NCBI RefSeq assembly: GCF_000430725.1
Contig: NZ_AUMO01000017.1
Span: 1 to 64,000, forward strand
DNA: 64,000 nt
Source of the DNA: Azohydromonas australica DSM 1124
Lineage (GTDB): Bacteria > Pseudomonadota > Gammaproteobacteria > Burkholderiales > Burkholderiaceae_C
Reading direction: 5' to 3'
Shown piece after piece: positions 51,814 to 60,433 of this stretch. Positions within the stretch are counted from its first letter, which is position 1, and each line of letters begins with the position of its first letter. A program made the position numbers and the translations under genes. The notes below the pieces were generated by a model, which saw only the letters and a list, made by a program, of their open reading frames with translations, was not told the origin of the DNA and did no database searches.

Positions 51814-53700
51814 ATGCACCCCGACAGCCAGTTCGCCCTGCTGCGCCAGCGCCGCTTCGCGCCCTTCTTCTGGACGCAGTTCCTGGGCGCGCTCAACGAC
51901 AACCTGTTCAAGTTCGCGCTGACGGTGCTGGTGACGTACCAGCTGCAGCTGGCGTGGCTGCCGCCGGCGCTGGCCGGGCTGGTGATCGGGGCGCTGTTCA
52001 TCCTGCCCTTCCTGCTGTTCTCGGCCACCGCCGGCCAGCTCGCCGACCGCCACGACAAGCGCTCGCTCATGCGCGCGGTCAAGACGCTGGAGATCGCCAT
52101 CATGGCGCTGGGCGCCGCGGGCTTCGTGCTGCAGCTGGTGCCGCTGCTGCTGGGCTGCGTGTTCCTGATGGGGCTGCACTCCACGCTCTTCGGCCCGGTG
52201 AAGTACGCCTACCTGCCGCAGCACCTGGACACGCACGAGCTCACCGGCGGCAACGGGCTGGTGGAGATGGGCACCTTCGTCGCCATCCTGCTGGGCAACG
52301 TCGCGGGCGGGCTGCTGATCGCGCTGCCCGGCCGGGGCGCGCAGCTCGCCGCGGCGGCCTGCGTCGTGCTGGCGCTGCTGGGCCGCTGGAGCGCGCAGCG
52401 CCTGCCGCCCTCGCCCGCCAGCGACCCGGGCCTGCGCATGAACTGGAACCCGGTCAGCGAGACCTGGCGCAACCTGCGCCTGGCGCACGGCAACCTGGTG
52501 GTGTTCCGCTCGCTGCTGGGCATCTCGTGGATGTGGTTCTTCGGCGCCGTGTTCCTGAGCCAGTTCCCGTCCTTCGCGCGCGAGGTGCTGCGCGGCGACG
52601 AGCACGTGGCCTCGCTGCTGCTGGTGGTGTTCTCGGTGGGCGTGGGCAGCGGCTCGCTGCTGTGCGAGCGGCTGTCGCGGCGCCAGGTGGAGATCGGCCT
52701 GGTGCCGCTGGGCGCCATCGGCATGAGCGTGTTCGCCGTCGAGCTGTTCTTCGCCGTGCGCGCGCTGCCGGCGGCGGCGGGCATGCAGGGCGTGGGCGCC
52801 TTCCTGTCGTTGCCGGCGAACTGGCGCGTGCTGGCGGACCTGGGCGCGCTGGCGCTGTGCGTCGGGCTCTACAGCGTGCCCATGTACGCGCTGGTGCAGA
52901 TGCGCGCGCAGCCCACGCACCGGGCGCGGATCATCGCGGCCAACAACATCCTCAACGCCCTGTTCATGATCGCCAGCAGCCTGATCGCCGGCGCGCTGCT
53001 GCAGGCCGGGCTGGACGTGCCGCAGATCTTCCTGCTCACGGGCCTGGCCAACGCGGTAGTGGCGCTCTACATCTTCCTGCTGGTGCCCGAGTACCTGCTG
53101 CGCTTCGCGTCCTGGATCGTCACGCACGCCGTCTACCGCTTCCGCGTGCAGGGTGAGGACCACATCCCCACCACCGGCGCGGCGCTGCTGGCCTGCAACC
53201 ACGTGAGCTACGTCGATGCGCTGCTGATCGCCGCGGCCAGCCCGCGGCCGATCCGCTTCCTGATGGACCACCGCATCTTCGCCACGCCGCTGCTGGGCTG
53301 GCTGTTCCGGCTGGCCAAGGCGATTCCGATCGCGCCGCAGCGCGAGGACCCCGAGGCCTACGAGCGCGCCTTCGAAGCCGCCTGCCGCGCGCTGGACGAG
53401 GGAGACCTGGTGGGCATCTTTCCCGAGGGCGCCATCACCCGTGACGGGCAGCTGCAGCCCTTCAAGGGCGGCGTGATGAAGATCCTGCGCACGCATCCCG
53501 TGCCGGTGGTGCCGCTGGCGCTGCACAACCTGTGGGGTTCCTCGTTCTCGCGCATCGACGGCAAGGGGCTGATGAGCCGCCCGCTGCGCCGCGGCCTCTT
53601 CAACCGCGTGGAGCTGGCCGTGGGCGTGCCGCTGGCGGCCGAGGCGCTGCTGTCGCCGGAAGACCTTCGCGGGCGGATCGAGGAGCTGCTGGCGGCCTGA
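51814..53700 (+). CDS. MFS transporter fused to 1-acyl-glycerol-phosphate-type acyltransferase
   Basis: This 628-residue fusion has an LplT-like MFS module (about residues 1-420, with the early WTQFLGALNDNLFKFALTVL and GQLADRHDKRSLM loop) and a PlsC-type acyltransferase (about 435-610, with HX4D in CNHVSYVDALLI and FPEGAITRDGQL). Fused proteins of this kind are thought to flip lysophospholipids inward and re-acylate them. The AMP-binding acyl-ACP synthetase domain seen in some three-part relatives (Aas-like) is absent. It begins about 96 bases after ureD and is probably not related to it in function. Confidence 0.9.
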   Translation: MHPDSQFALLRQRRFAPFFWTQFLGALNDNLFKFALTVLVTYQLQLAWLPPALAGLVIGALFILPFLLFSATAGQLADRHDKRSLMRAVKTLEIAIMALGAAGFVLQLVPLLLGCVFLMGLHSTLFGPVKYAYLPQHLDTHELTGGNGLVEMGTFVAILLGNVAGGLLIALPGRGAQLAAAACVVLALLGRWSAQRLPPSPASDPGLRMNWNPVSETWRNLRLAHGNLVVFRSLLGISWMWFFGAVFLSQFPSFAREVLRGDEHVASLLLVVFSVGVGSGSLLCERLSRRQVEIGLVPLGAIGMSVFAVELFFAVRALPAAAGMQGVGAFLSLPANWRVLADLGALALCVGLYSVPMYALVQMRAQPTHRARIIAANNILNALFMIASSLIAGALLQAGLDVPQIFLLTGLANAVVALYIFLLVPEYLLRFASWIVTHAVYRFRVQGEDHIPTTGAALLACNHVSYVDALLIAAASPRPIRFLMDHRIFATPLLGWLFRLAKAIPIAPQREDPEAYERAFEAACRALDEGDLVGIFPEGAITRDGQLQPFKGGVMKILRTHPVPVVPLALHNLWGSSFSRIDGKGLMSRPLRRGLFNRVELAVGVPLAAEALLSPEDLRGRIEELLAA

Positions 53701-53792
53701 GGACAAGCCCCGGTGCCCGCGGGCGCGGGCGCGGCGGTTGCCGGCAACGCGTCGATGCACAGCCCGAACCACCACTGCCCCGGGACCGCCCC

Positions 53793-54350
53793 ATGACTAC
53801 CGAGCTCGACAAGATGCTCGCCGGCGAGCTTTACGACCCGCTGGATGCGCAGCTCACCGCCATGCGCGAGCGCGCCCGCGACCTGTGCCAGGCGCTCAAC
53901 ATCACGCGCGAGACGCAGGGCCACGTGCGCCGGCGCATCCTGGAGCAGCTCCTGGGCACCGGCGGCGACACGGTGCGCATGCAGCCGCCCTTCCAGTGCG
54001 ACTACGGCGTCAACATCGAACTCGGCGAGAGCGTGTTCTTCAACTTCAACTGCGTGGTGCTGGACGTGTGCCGCGTGCGCATCGGGCACTTCACGCTCTT
54101 CGGCCCCGCCGTGCAGATCTACACCGCCATGCACCCGCTGGACGCCACGCTGCGCCGCCAGCAGGAGTACGGCACCCCGGTGGAGATCGGCGACGACGTG
54201 TGGGTGGGCGGCGGCGCCATCATCCTGCCGGGCGTGCACATCGGCTCGCGCGCCGTCATCGGCGCCGGCAGCGTCGTCACGCGCGACGTGCCCGAAGGCG
54301 TGTTCGCCGCGGGCAACCCCTGCCGCGTGATCCGCCCGCTCGGCACCTGA
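53793..54350 (+). CDS. maa: Maltose/galactoside-type O-acetyltransferase (LbH fold)
   Basis: This 185-residue acetyl-CoA-dependent enzyme has an N-terminal helical Maa domain (DKMLAGELYDPLDAQLTAMR) and a left-handed beta-helix with hexapeptide repeats (VNIELGESVFFNFNCVVLDV, then VWVGGGAIILPGVHIGS and AVIGAGSVVTRDVPEG). The catalytic His is in AMHPLDATLRR. Members acetylate maltose, other sugars or Nod factors. The physiological substrate is not clear. The gene is followed by a terminator at 54366-54399. Confidence 0.87.
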   Translation: MTTELDKMLAGELYDPLDAQLTAMRERARDLCQALNITRETQGHVRRRILEQLLGTGGDTVRMQPPFQCDYGVNIELGESVFFNFNCVVLDVCRVRIGHFTLFGPAVQIYTAMHPLDATLRRQQEYGTPVEIGDDVWVGGGAIILPGVHIGSRAVIGAGSVVTRDVPEGVFAAGNPCRVIRPLGT

Positions 54351-54365
54351 GCGCCGCCATGCGAA

Positions 54366-54399
54366 AAGCCCGCCACCGTGACCGGCAGGCGGGCTTCTT
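54366..54399 (+). terminator. Intrinsic terminator after maa
   Basis: A 9-base stem, AAGCCCGCC (54366-54374) paired with GGCGGGCTT (54388-54396), is followed by CTTCTTC. It lies 16 bases after the maa stop codon. The poly-A on the left side would also let it work leftward, although no gene ends there. Confidence 0.75.
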
Positions 54400-54423
54400 C
54401 AACGCTGTCCCTCACGAAACGCA

Positions 54424-54543
54424 CCCGGGAAGGCGGGCACCCACGCCAGCTGCTGAACTGTCTACCTGAACCATAGGGGCGCCGGCCCTGTGTCGGAACC
54501 GGCAGGGGATTGAGGAAGAAGCGTGGATGCCCGCCTTCACGGG
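54424..54543. repeat. Dispersed inverted repeat downstream of maa and urtE
   Basis: Arms of 23 bases (54424-54446 and 54521-54543) are inverted copies with two mismatches, around a 74-base spacer without a gene. The core GAAGGCGGGCACCCACGC resembles the arm of the repeat at 34150-34231 (GAAGGTGGGGATCCACGC). It lies in the convergent gap between maa and urtE, a usual location for such elements. Confidence 0.75.
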
Positions 54544-54604
54544 CGCAGGTGCGGGCGCACCGGCAGGCCAGGCCCATTCCAGGCCGGAGCCCCGCGCGGC
54601 GGGC

Positions 54605-54623
54605 CCCGGCGGACGGAGCCGGG
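54605..54623 (-). terminator. Weak terminator-like hairpin after urtE
   Basis: CCCGGC (54605-54610) pairs with GCCGGG (54618-54623) directly after the urtE stop codon. No T-run follows on the minus strand, so assignment as an intrinsic terminator is tentative. Confidence 0.35.
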
Positions 54624-54625
54624 TT

Positions 54626-55318
54626 TCAGATCGCCACCAGCCCCCGCACCCCGTTGGCTTCCATGTCGCGCCCGGCGCCGCGGGCCACGACCTCGCCGCG
54701 CTCCATCACCAGGTACTGGTCGGCCAGCTCCGCGGCGAAATCGTAGTACTGCTCCACCAGCAGGATCGCCATGTCGCCGCGCTCGGCCAGGCGCCGGATC
54801 ACGCGACCGATGTCCTTGATGATGCTGGGCTGGATGCCCTCGGTCGGCTCGTCCAGGATCAGCAGCTTGGGCTTGCCCGCCAGCGCCCGCGCGATGGCCA
54901 GCTGCTGCTGCTGCCCGCCCGAGAGGTCGCCGCCCCGGCGGCCCAGCATCTGCTTGAGCACCGGGAACAGCTCGTACAGCTCCTCGGGGATGGGCGTGCG
55001 GCCCGGCAGCTTGGCCAGGCCCATGCGCAGGTTCTCCTCCACCGTGAGCCGGCCGAAGATCTCACGGCCCTGCGGCACGTAGCCCATGCCGGCGCGCACG
55101 CGCTCGTAGGGCGCGGCGCGCGAGACGTCCTGCCCTTCGAGCTTCACGCTGCCGCTCTTGACGGGCACCACGCCCATGAGACTTTTCAGCAGCGTGGTCT
55201 TGCCCACGCCGTTGCGGCCCAGCACCACCGTCACCTCGCCGCGCCGGGCCTCGAAGGCCACGTTGCGCAGGATGTGCGAGCCGCCGTAGTACTGGTTCAG
55301 GCCCTCGACCTGCAGCAT
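54626..55318 (-). CDS. urtE: Urea ABC transporter ATP-binding subunit UrtE
   Basis: This 230-residue LivF-like ATPase has Walker A GRNGVGKTT, the signature LSGGQQQQLAIARAL, and Walker B LLILDEPTEGIQPSII, which with QYYDFAAELAD is diagnostic of UrtE. The ATG at 55318 (MLQVEGLNQYYGG) is used because it matches the family N-terminus; the frame runs 5 codons further. It is the last gene of the urt operon, 4 bases after urtD. Confidence 0.95.
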   Translation of the reverse strand: MLQVEGLNQYYGGSHILRNVAFEARRGEVTVVLGRNGVGKTTLLKSLMGVVPVKSGSVKLEGQDVSRAAPYERVRAGMGYVPQGREIFGRLTVEENLRMGLAKLPGRTPIPEELYELFPVLKQMLGRRGGDLSGGQQQQLAIARALAGKPKLLILDEPTEGIQPSIIKDIGRVIRRLAERGDMAILLVEQYYDFAAELADQYLVMERGEVVARGAGRDMEANGVRGLVAI

Positions 55319-55322
55319 CACT

Positions 55323-56201
55323 TCAGCGCCCAAGGTACACCTCCACCACGCGATCGTCGTTCTGCACCTGCGACAGCAGGCCCTCGGCCAGCACGCGGCC
55401 CTCGTGCAGCACCGTCACCTTGCGGTGGCCCTGCGTGAGCTGGTCCACGAACTTCATGTCGTGCTCCACCACCATCAGCGAGTGCTCGCCGGCCAGCGAC
55501 AGGAACAGCTCCGCCGTGCGCTCGGTCTCCTCGTCCGTCATGCCGGCCACGGGCTCGTCGAGCAGCAACAGCTTCGGGTCCTGCATCAGCAGCATGCCGA
55601 TCTCCAGCCACTGCTTCTGCCCGTGCGAGAGCAGCCCGGCCTGGCGCTGCGCGGCGTTCTTCAGGTGGATGCGCTCCAGCATGGCGCCGATGCGGTCGAG
55701 CTGCTCGCCCCCCAGGCGCGAGAACAGGCTGGCGCGCACGCGGCGGTCGGCCTTGAGCGCCAACTCCAGGTTCTCGAACACGCTGAGCTCCTCGTACACC
55801 GTGGGCTTCTGGAACTTGCGCCCGATGCCGATCTGCGCGATCTCGTTCTCGCGCAGGCGCAGCAGGTCGATGTTGGAGCCGAAGTGCACCTTGCCCTGGT
55901 CGGGCGCGGTCTTGCCGGTGATGACGTCCATCATCGTGGTCTTGCCCGCGCCGTTGGGGCCGATGATGCAGCGCAGCTCGCCCACGCCGATGGCCAGGCT
56001 CAGCGCGTTGAGCGCCTTGAAGCCGTCGAAGCTGACCGTCACGTCCTCCACGTACAGCGCCACGCCCTGCGCGAAATCGGGCACGCCGTGGGCCATGGGT
56101 CGGCCGAAGCCGCCTTCCCAGCGGCCGCCGGTCGAGGCGGCGCGCTTCTTCTCGTGCGCGGCCAGCGCCTGCGCACGGTCTTCCATCAGGTCGGGCGTCA
56201 T
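55323..56201 (-). CDS. urtD: Urea ABC transporter ATP-binding subunit UrtD
   Basis: This 292-residue LivG-like ATPase has Walker A GPNGAGKTT, the signature-like LLSHGQKQWLEIGMLL, Walker B LLLLDEPVAGMTDEE, and VVEHDMKFVDQL. An N-terminal lead of about 45 residues (MEDRAQALAAHEKKRAAST onwards) precedes the nucleotide-binding domain and is longer than in LivG. Its ATG overlaps the urtC stop as ATGA. Confidence 0.95.
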   Translation of the reverse strand: MTPDLMEDRAQALAAHEKKRAASTGGRWEGGFGRPMAHGVPDFAQGVALYVEDVTVSFDGFKALNALSLAIGVGELRCIIGPNGAGKTTMMDVITGKTAPDQGKVHFGSNIDLLRLRENEIAQIGIGRKFQKPTVYEELSVFENLELALKADRRVRASLFSRLGGEQLDRIGAMLERIHLKNAAQRQAGLLSHGQKQWLEIGMLLMQDPKLLLLDEPVAGMTDEETERTAELFLSLAGEHSLMVVEHDMKFVDQLTQGHRKVTVLHEGRVLAEGLLSQVQNDDRVVEVYLGR

Positions 56202-57322
56202 GCGCGCTCCTCCTTCTTGTTGCGGCGCCAGAGGCCCACGATGCCCTGCGGCATGAACAGCGTCACGGCAATGAAGAGTGCGCCCAGGAAGTACAGCCAG
56301 TACTCGGGGAAGGCCTGCGTGAACCAGCTCTTGGCGCCGTTGACGAAGAAGGCGCCCAGGATCGGCCCCACCAGCGTGGCGCGCCCGCCGACCGCGGCCC
56401 ACACCGCGATCTCGATGGAGGCGGCCGGCGACATCTCGCCCGGGTTGATGATGCCCACCTGCGGCACGTACAGCGCCCCGGCCACGGCGCACATCACGGC
56501 CGACAGCGTCCAGATCGCGAGCTTGTAGGACAGCGGGTCGTAGCCCGTGAAGCGCACGCGGCTCTCGGCGTCGCGGATGGCCTGCAGCACGCGGCCAAAG
56601 CGGCTGTGCACCAGCGCGCGCGCCATCAGGTAGAAGCCGATGAGCGTGAGCCCCGTCATCACGAAGAGGACCATGCGCGTCGAGGGCTGCGCCAAGGGCA
56701 CGTCGAGAATGCGCTTGAAGTCGGTGAAGCCGTTGTTGCCGCCGAAGCCGGTCTCGTTGCGGAAGAACAGCAGCATCGCGGCGTAGGTCAGGGCCTGCGT
56801 GATGATCGAGAAGTACACGCCCTTGATGCGCGAACGGAAGGCGAAGTAGCCGAACACCCAGGCCAGCAGCCCCGGCACCGCCAGCACCAGGATGAGCTGC
56901 AGCACCAGCGACTCGCTCCACAGCCAGTGCCAGGGCAGTTCCTTCCAGTCCAGGAACACCATGAAGTCGGGCAGCTCGCTCTTGTAGTTGCCATCGCGAC
57001 CGATCTGGCGCATGAGGTACATGCCCATGCCGTAGCCGCCCAGCGCGAAGAACAGGCCGTGGCCCAGCGACAGGATGCCGGTGTAGCCCCAGATCAGGTC
57101 CATCGCCAGCGCGCAGATGGCGTAGCACATGATCTTGCCCACCAGCGCCACCACGTGGTCCGGCAGGTGCAGCGGGTGCGCCGCCGGCAGCATCAGGTTG
57201 AGCAGCGGCACGATGACCAGCACCGCCATCAGCGCCGCGCCCACGCCGGCCCAGCCGCGCGTGCCCAGCAGCAGGCCGCGCCGCGGCGTGAGGCCCATCG
57301 GCCCTTGAAGTACGGCGCTCAT
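56198..57322 (-). CDS. urtC: Urea ABC transporter permease UrtC
   Basis: This 374-residue LivM-like permease has about ten hydrophobic segments. Family blocks are YTGILSLGHGLFFALGGYGMGMYLMRQIG, the coupling-loop RFGRVLQAIRDAESRVRFTGY, and AVWAAVGGRATLVGPILGAFF. Its ATG overlaps the urtB stop codon (ATGA), so translation is coupled through the operon. Confidence 0.95.
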   Translation of the reverse strand: MSAVLQGPMGLTPRRGLLLGTRGWAGVGAALMAVLVIVPLLNLMLPAAHPLHLPDHVVALVGKIMCYAICALAMDLIWGYTGILSLGHGLFFALGGYGMGMYLMRQIGRDGNYKSELPDFMVFLDWKELPWHWLWSESLVLQLILVLAVPGLLAWVFGYFAFRSRIKGVYFSIITQALTYAAMLLFFRNETGFGGNNGFTDFKRILDVPLAQPSTRMVLFVMTGLTLIGFYLMARALVHSRFGRVLQAIRDAESRVRFTGYDPLSYKLAIWTLSAVMCAVAGALYVPQVGIINPGEMSPAASIEIAVWAAVGGRATLVGPILGAFFVNGAKSWFTQAFPEYWLYFLGALFIAVTLFMPQGIVGLWRRNKKEERA

Positions 57323-58905
57323 GCCTCTCTCCCCTTGAGTGCGAACAGCCCTTGCGGACGCTTCTGGATGAACACCACGATGAAGACCAGCACCATGATC
57401 TTGGCCAGCACCGCGCCGGCCCAGCCCTCAAGGAGCTTGTTGAGCAGGCCCAGCCCCAGCGCGGCCCACACGGTGCCGGCGAGCTGGCCCACGCCGCCCA
57501 GCACCACGACCATGAAGCTGTCCACGATGTAGCCCTGGCCCAGGTCCGGGCCGACGTTGCCGACCTGGCTGAGCGCGCAACCGGCCAGCCCGGCCAGGCC
57601 CGCGCCCAGCGCGAAGGCCCAGGTGTCGATGCGGGCAGTGTGGATGCCCACGCAGGCGGCCATGCGGCGGTTCTGCGTCACGCCGCGCACGAACAGGCCC
57701 AGGCGCGTCTTCGAGATCAGCAGCGCCACGCCGGCGAGCACCAGCGCCGCGAACACGATGATGGCCAGCCGGTTGTAGGGCAGCGTCAGGTTGCTCGCCA
57801 GCGCCACGCCGCCGGAGAGCCACGCGGGGTTCTCGACCGGCACGTTCTGCGCGCCGAAGAGCGTGCGCACGCCCTGCATCAGCACCAGGCTGATGCCCCA
57901 GGTGGCCAGCAGCGTTTCCAGCGGACGGCCGTAGAGCCAGCGGATCACCAGCCGCTCGAGCACCGCGCCCACCAGCGCGGCGGCGAGGAAGGAGGCGGGG
58001 ATGGCCAGCAGGATGTAGTAGTCGAACAGCCCCGGCAGCCAGGCGCGGAAGGCGTTCTGCACCAGGTAGGTGGCGTAGGCGCCGATCATGATCAGCTCGC
58101 CGTGGGCCATGTTGATCACGCCCATCAGGCCGTAGGTGATGGCCAGGCCCAGCGCGGCCAGCAGCAGGATCGAGCCCAGGCTGAAGCCGGTGACCAGCAC
58201 GCCCGCACGCTCGCCCCAGGCCAGGCGCGACTCGATCTGCCTGATGGCGCCGGCGATGACGGTGCGCAGCTCGGGATCGGCCTCGGCGTCCAGGCGCTGC
58301 ATCAGCAGCGCGCGCGTGGCGGGCTCGCCGCTGCCGGCCAGCAGCTGCGCCGCCTCCAGGCGTTTCTCACGCTCCGGCGAGGCCACCAGCACGGCGGCGC
58401 GCAGCAGGCCGAGCTGCTGCTTGAGGTTCTGGTCGCCCTCGGCGGCGTAGGCCTTGTCCAGCAGCGGCAGCCGGGATTCGTCGGCCTCGTCGCCCAGCGC
58501 CTTGATGGCGGCGGCGCGCGCAGCGCGGTCGGGAGAGAAGAGGTTCAGGGCCGCCAGCGCCGCCTGCAGCTCGCGGCGCATGCGGTTGTTGTTGGTGACG
58601 TCCTGCGCGTCGTCGGGCAGCGGCGCGGCGGCGGCGGCGCCGGTGGCGGCGTCCACGGCGGCGCCGTCCTTCTTGACGATGAAGACGCGGTCGGGCGTGA
58701 CGCGCACCGCGTCGTCGAGCATCGCCTGCACATAGGCGGCGAGCGCGGCGTCGCCGTTCTGCGCCACCGCTTCGGAGAGCGCCTGCACGCGCGCGTCGTT
58801 GTCGCCGTCGGCGATGGCGCGCGCCTGGGGCTGCGTCAGCGCGTGAGCGCCGGCGCCCAGCAGCGCCATGAGCAGGGCCAGGAGGCCCCTGAGTAACGGA
58901 GTCAT
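57319..58905 (-). CDS. urtB: Urea ABC transporter permease UrtB
   Basis: This 528-residue permease has a signal-like start and an extra N-terminal region of about 230 residues with HEAT-like helical repeats (RAARAAAIKALGDEADESRLPLLDKAYA). This extension separates UrtB from LivH proteins. The C-terminal permease half contains NMAHGELIMIGAYATYLVQ and LGGVGQLAGTVWAALGLG. GGGAG precedes the ATG at 58905. A 113-base gap with three hairpins separates it from urtA. Confidence 0.95.
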   Translation of the reverse strand: MTPLLRGLLALLMALLGAGAHALTQPQARAIADGDNDARVQALSEAVAQNGDAALAAYVQAMLDDAVRVTPDRVFIVKKDGAAVDAATGAAAAAPLPDDAQDVTNNNRMRRELQAALAALNLFSPDRAARAAAIKALGDEADESRLPLLDKAYAAEGDQNLKQQLGLLRAAVLVASPEREKRLEAAQLLAGSGEPATRALLMQRLDAEADPELRTVIAGAIRQIESRLAWGERAGVLVTGFSLGSILLLAALGLAITYGLMGVINMAHGELIMIGAYATYLVQNAFRAWLPGLFDYYILLAIPASFLAAALVGAVLERLVIRWLYGRPLETLLATWGISLVLMQGVRTLFGAQNVPVENPAWLSGGVALASNLTLPYNRLAIIVFAALVLAGVALLISKTRLGLFVRGVTQNRRMAACVGIHTARIDTWAFALGAGLAGLAGCALSQVGNVGPDLGQGYIVDSFMVVVLGGVGQLAGTVWAALGLGLLNKLLEGWAGAVLAKIMVLVFIVVFIQKRPQGLFALKGREA

Positions 58906-58932
58906 GTTCTCCCGCCCTTGGAAATGTTCATG

Positions 58933-59010
58933 GCCCCTCGACCGCTCCCGCGGGCCAGGGGCAGGAGGCGCCAGGCGCCTCCCGGTGGCGGAGGCAACCC
59001 GCGGGTTGCC
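58933..59010. repeat. Three successive hairpins between urtA and urtB
   Basis: GCCCCT (58933-58938) pairs with AGGGGC (58957-58962). GGAGGCGCC (58964-58972) pairs with GGCGCCTCC (58974-58982). GGCAACCCGCGGGTTGCC (58993-59010) is an 18-base perfect palindrome. Stable structures just after a receptor gene often raise its mRNA level relative to the permease genes. That role is inferred from position. Confidence 0.6.
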
Positions 59011-59018
59011 CGCGCGCC

Positions 59019-60305
59019 TTACTTGGCCGCCGCCAGCTTCTCCGGCTCGTCCTTCTTCTTGTCGTTGCCGGGGATGTACGGGCTCCAGGGGTTGGCCTTG
59101 ACGGGGCCGGGGGTCTTCCACACCACGGAGAACTGGCCGTCGGCCTTCACCTCGCCGATGAACACCGGCTTGTGCAGGTGGTGGTTCTTCTCGTCCATCT
59201 TGGCGACGAAGCCGCTCGGCGCCTTGAAGGTCTGGCCGGCCATGGCGGCGATGACCTTGTCCACGTCCGTGCTCTTGGCCTTCTCGACCGCCTGCTTCCA
59301 CATGTTGATGCCGATGTAGGTGGCTTCCATCGGGTCGTTGGTCAGCGGCTTGTCCTTGTGGCCGGCGATGTTCTTGGCCTTGGCGTAGGCGGCCCACTTC
59401 TTGGTGAACTCGTCGTTGGCCGGGTTCTTCAGGCTCATGAAGTAGTTCCACGCGGCGAGGTGGCCCACCAGCGGCTTGGTGTCCACGCCGCGCAGCTCTT
59501 CCTCACCCACGGAGAAGGCGACCACCGGCACGTCCGTGGCCTTCAGGCCCTGGTTGCCCAGCTCCTTGTAGAAGGGCACGTTGGAGTCGCCGTTGATGGT
59601 GGAGACCACCGCGGTCTTCTTGCCCTCGGCCGAGAACTTCTTGATCTTGGCGATGATGCTCTGGTAGTCGGCGTGGCCGAAGGGGGTGTACTCCTCCATG
59701 ATGTCCGCGTCGGCGACGCCCTTGGACTTCAGGAAGGCGCGCAGGATCTTGTTGGTGGTGCGCGGGTACACGTAGTCGGTGCCCAGCAGCACGAAGCGCT
59801 TGGCCGAGCCGCCGTCCTTGCTCATCAGGTACTCGACGGCGGGAATGGCCTGCTGGTTGGGGGCGGCGCCCGTGTAGAACACGTTCTTGCTCAGCTCCTC
59901 GCCCTCGTACTGCACGGGGTAGAACAGCAGGCCGTTGAGTTCTTCATACACCGGCAGCACCGACTTGCGGCTCACGGAGGTCCAGCAGCCGAAGGTCACG
60001 GCGACCTTGTCCTGGCTGATGAGCTGGCGGGCCTTCTCGGCGAACAGCGGCCAGTTGGAGGCGGGGTCCACCACCACGGGCTCCAGCTTCTTGCCCAGCA
60101 CGCCGCCCTTGGCGTTGATCTCGTCGATGGCCATCAGCACCGTGTCCTTGAGCACGGTCTCGGAGATGGCCATGGTGCCCGACAGCGAGTGCAGCACGCC
60201 GACCTTGATGGTGTCGGCGGCCATGGCCGGCAGCGCCGTGGACACCAGCGCGCCCAGTGCGACGGCGCCCAGCGCCAGATTGAAACCGCGACGATTTGCC
60301 TTCAT
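59019..60305 (-). CDS. urtA: Urea ABC transporter substrate-binding protein UrtA
   Basis: This 428-residue periplasmic urea receptor has a signal peptide (FNLALGAVALGALVSTALPAMA) and UrtA family blocks: IKVGVLHSLSGTMAISETV, FGCWTSVSRKSVLPVYEELNGLLFYPVQYEGEE split by the ligand site, and LLGTDYVYPRTTNKIL. The C-terminus is Lys-rich and ends KLAAAK. GGGGAAG lies upstream of the ATG at 60305. It is the first gene of urtABCDE. The long upstream extension of its frame has no homology. Confidence 0.96.
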   Translation of the reverse strand: MKANRRGFNLALGAVALGALVSTALPAMAADTIKVGVLHSLSGTMAISETVLKDTVLMAIDEINAKGGVLGKKLEPVVVDPASNWPLFAEKARQLISQDKVAVTFGCWTSVSRKSVLPVYEELNGLLFYPVQYEGEELSKNVFYTGAAPNQQAIPAVEYLMSKDGGSAKRFVLLGTDYVYPRTTNKILRAFLKSKGVADADIMEEYTPFGHADYQSIIAKIKKFSAEGKKTAVVSTINGDSNVPFYKELGNQGLKATDVPVVAFSVGEEELRGVDTKPLVGHLAAWNYFMSLKNPANDEFTKKWAAYAKAKNIAGHKDKPLTNDPMEATYIGINMWKQAVEKAKSTDVDKVIAAMAGQTFKAPSGFVAKMDEKNHHLHKPVFIGEVKADGQFSVVWKTPGPVKANPWSPYIPGNDKKKDEPEKLAAAK

Positions 60306-60374
60306 GTGCTTCCCCTCTAGCGCCCCTGCATGGGGCCAGTGATCGGATGGAAAGCAGTGTCGAAGGCGCGGCGC

Positions 60375-60430
60375 CGCGCCGGAATACGACATCCGTCGTA
60401 GTTCCGGCGCGTCTACGTCAAATGGCGTAG
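60375..60430. promoter_or_regulatory. Inverted repeats upstream of urtA
   Basis: TACGAC-ATCC-GTCGTA at 60385-60400 is the centre of a longer stem (60375-60411) with one bulged base. A second inverted repeat, CTACG/CGTAG, follows at 60413-60430. Both lie between the SDR stop and the urtA start. They could be a terminator for the SDR, an operator for a dimeric activator of urt, or both. No obvious sigma-54 promoter was seen. Confidence 0.45.
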
Positions 60431-60433
60431 GTC

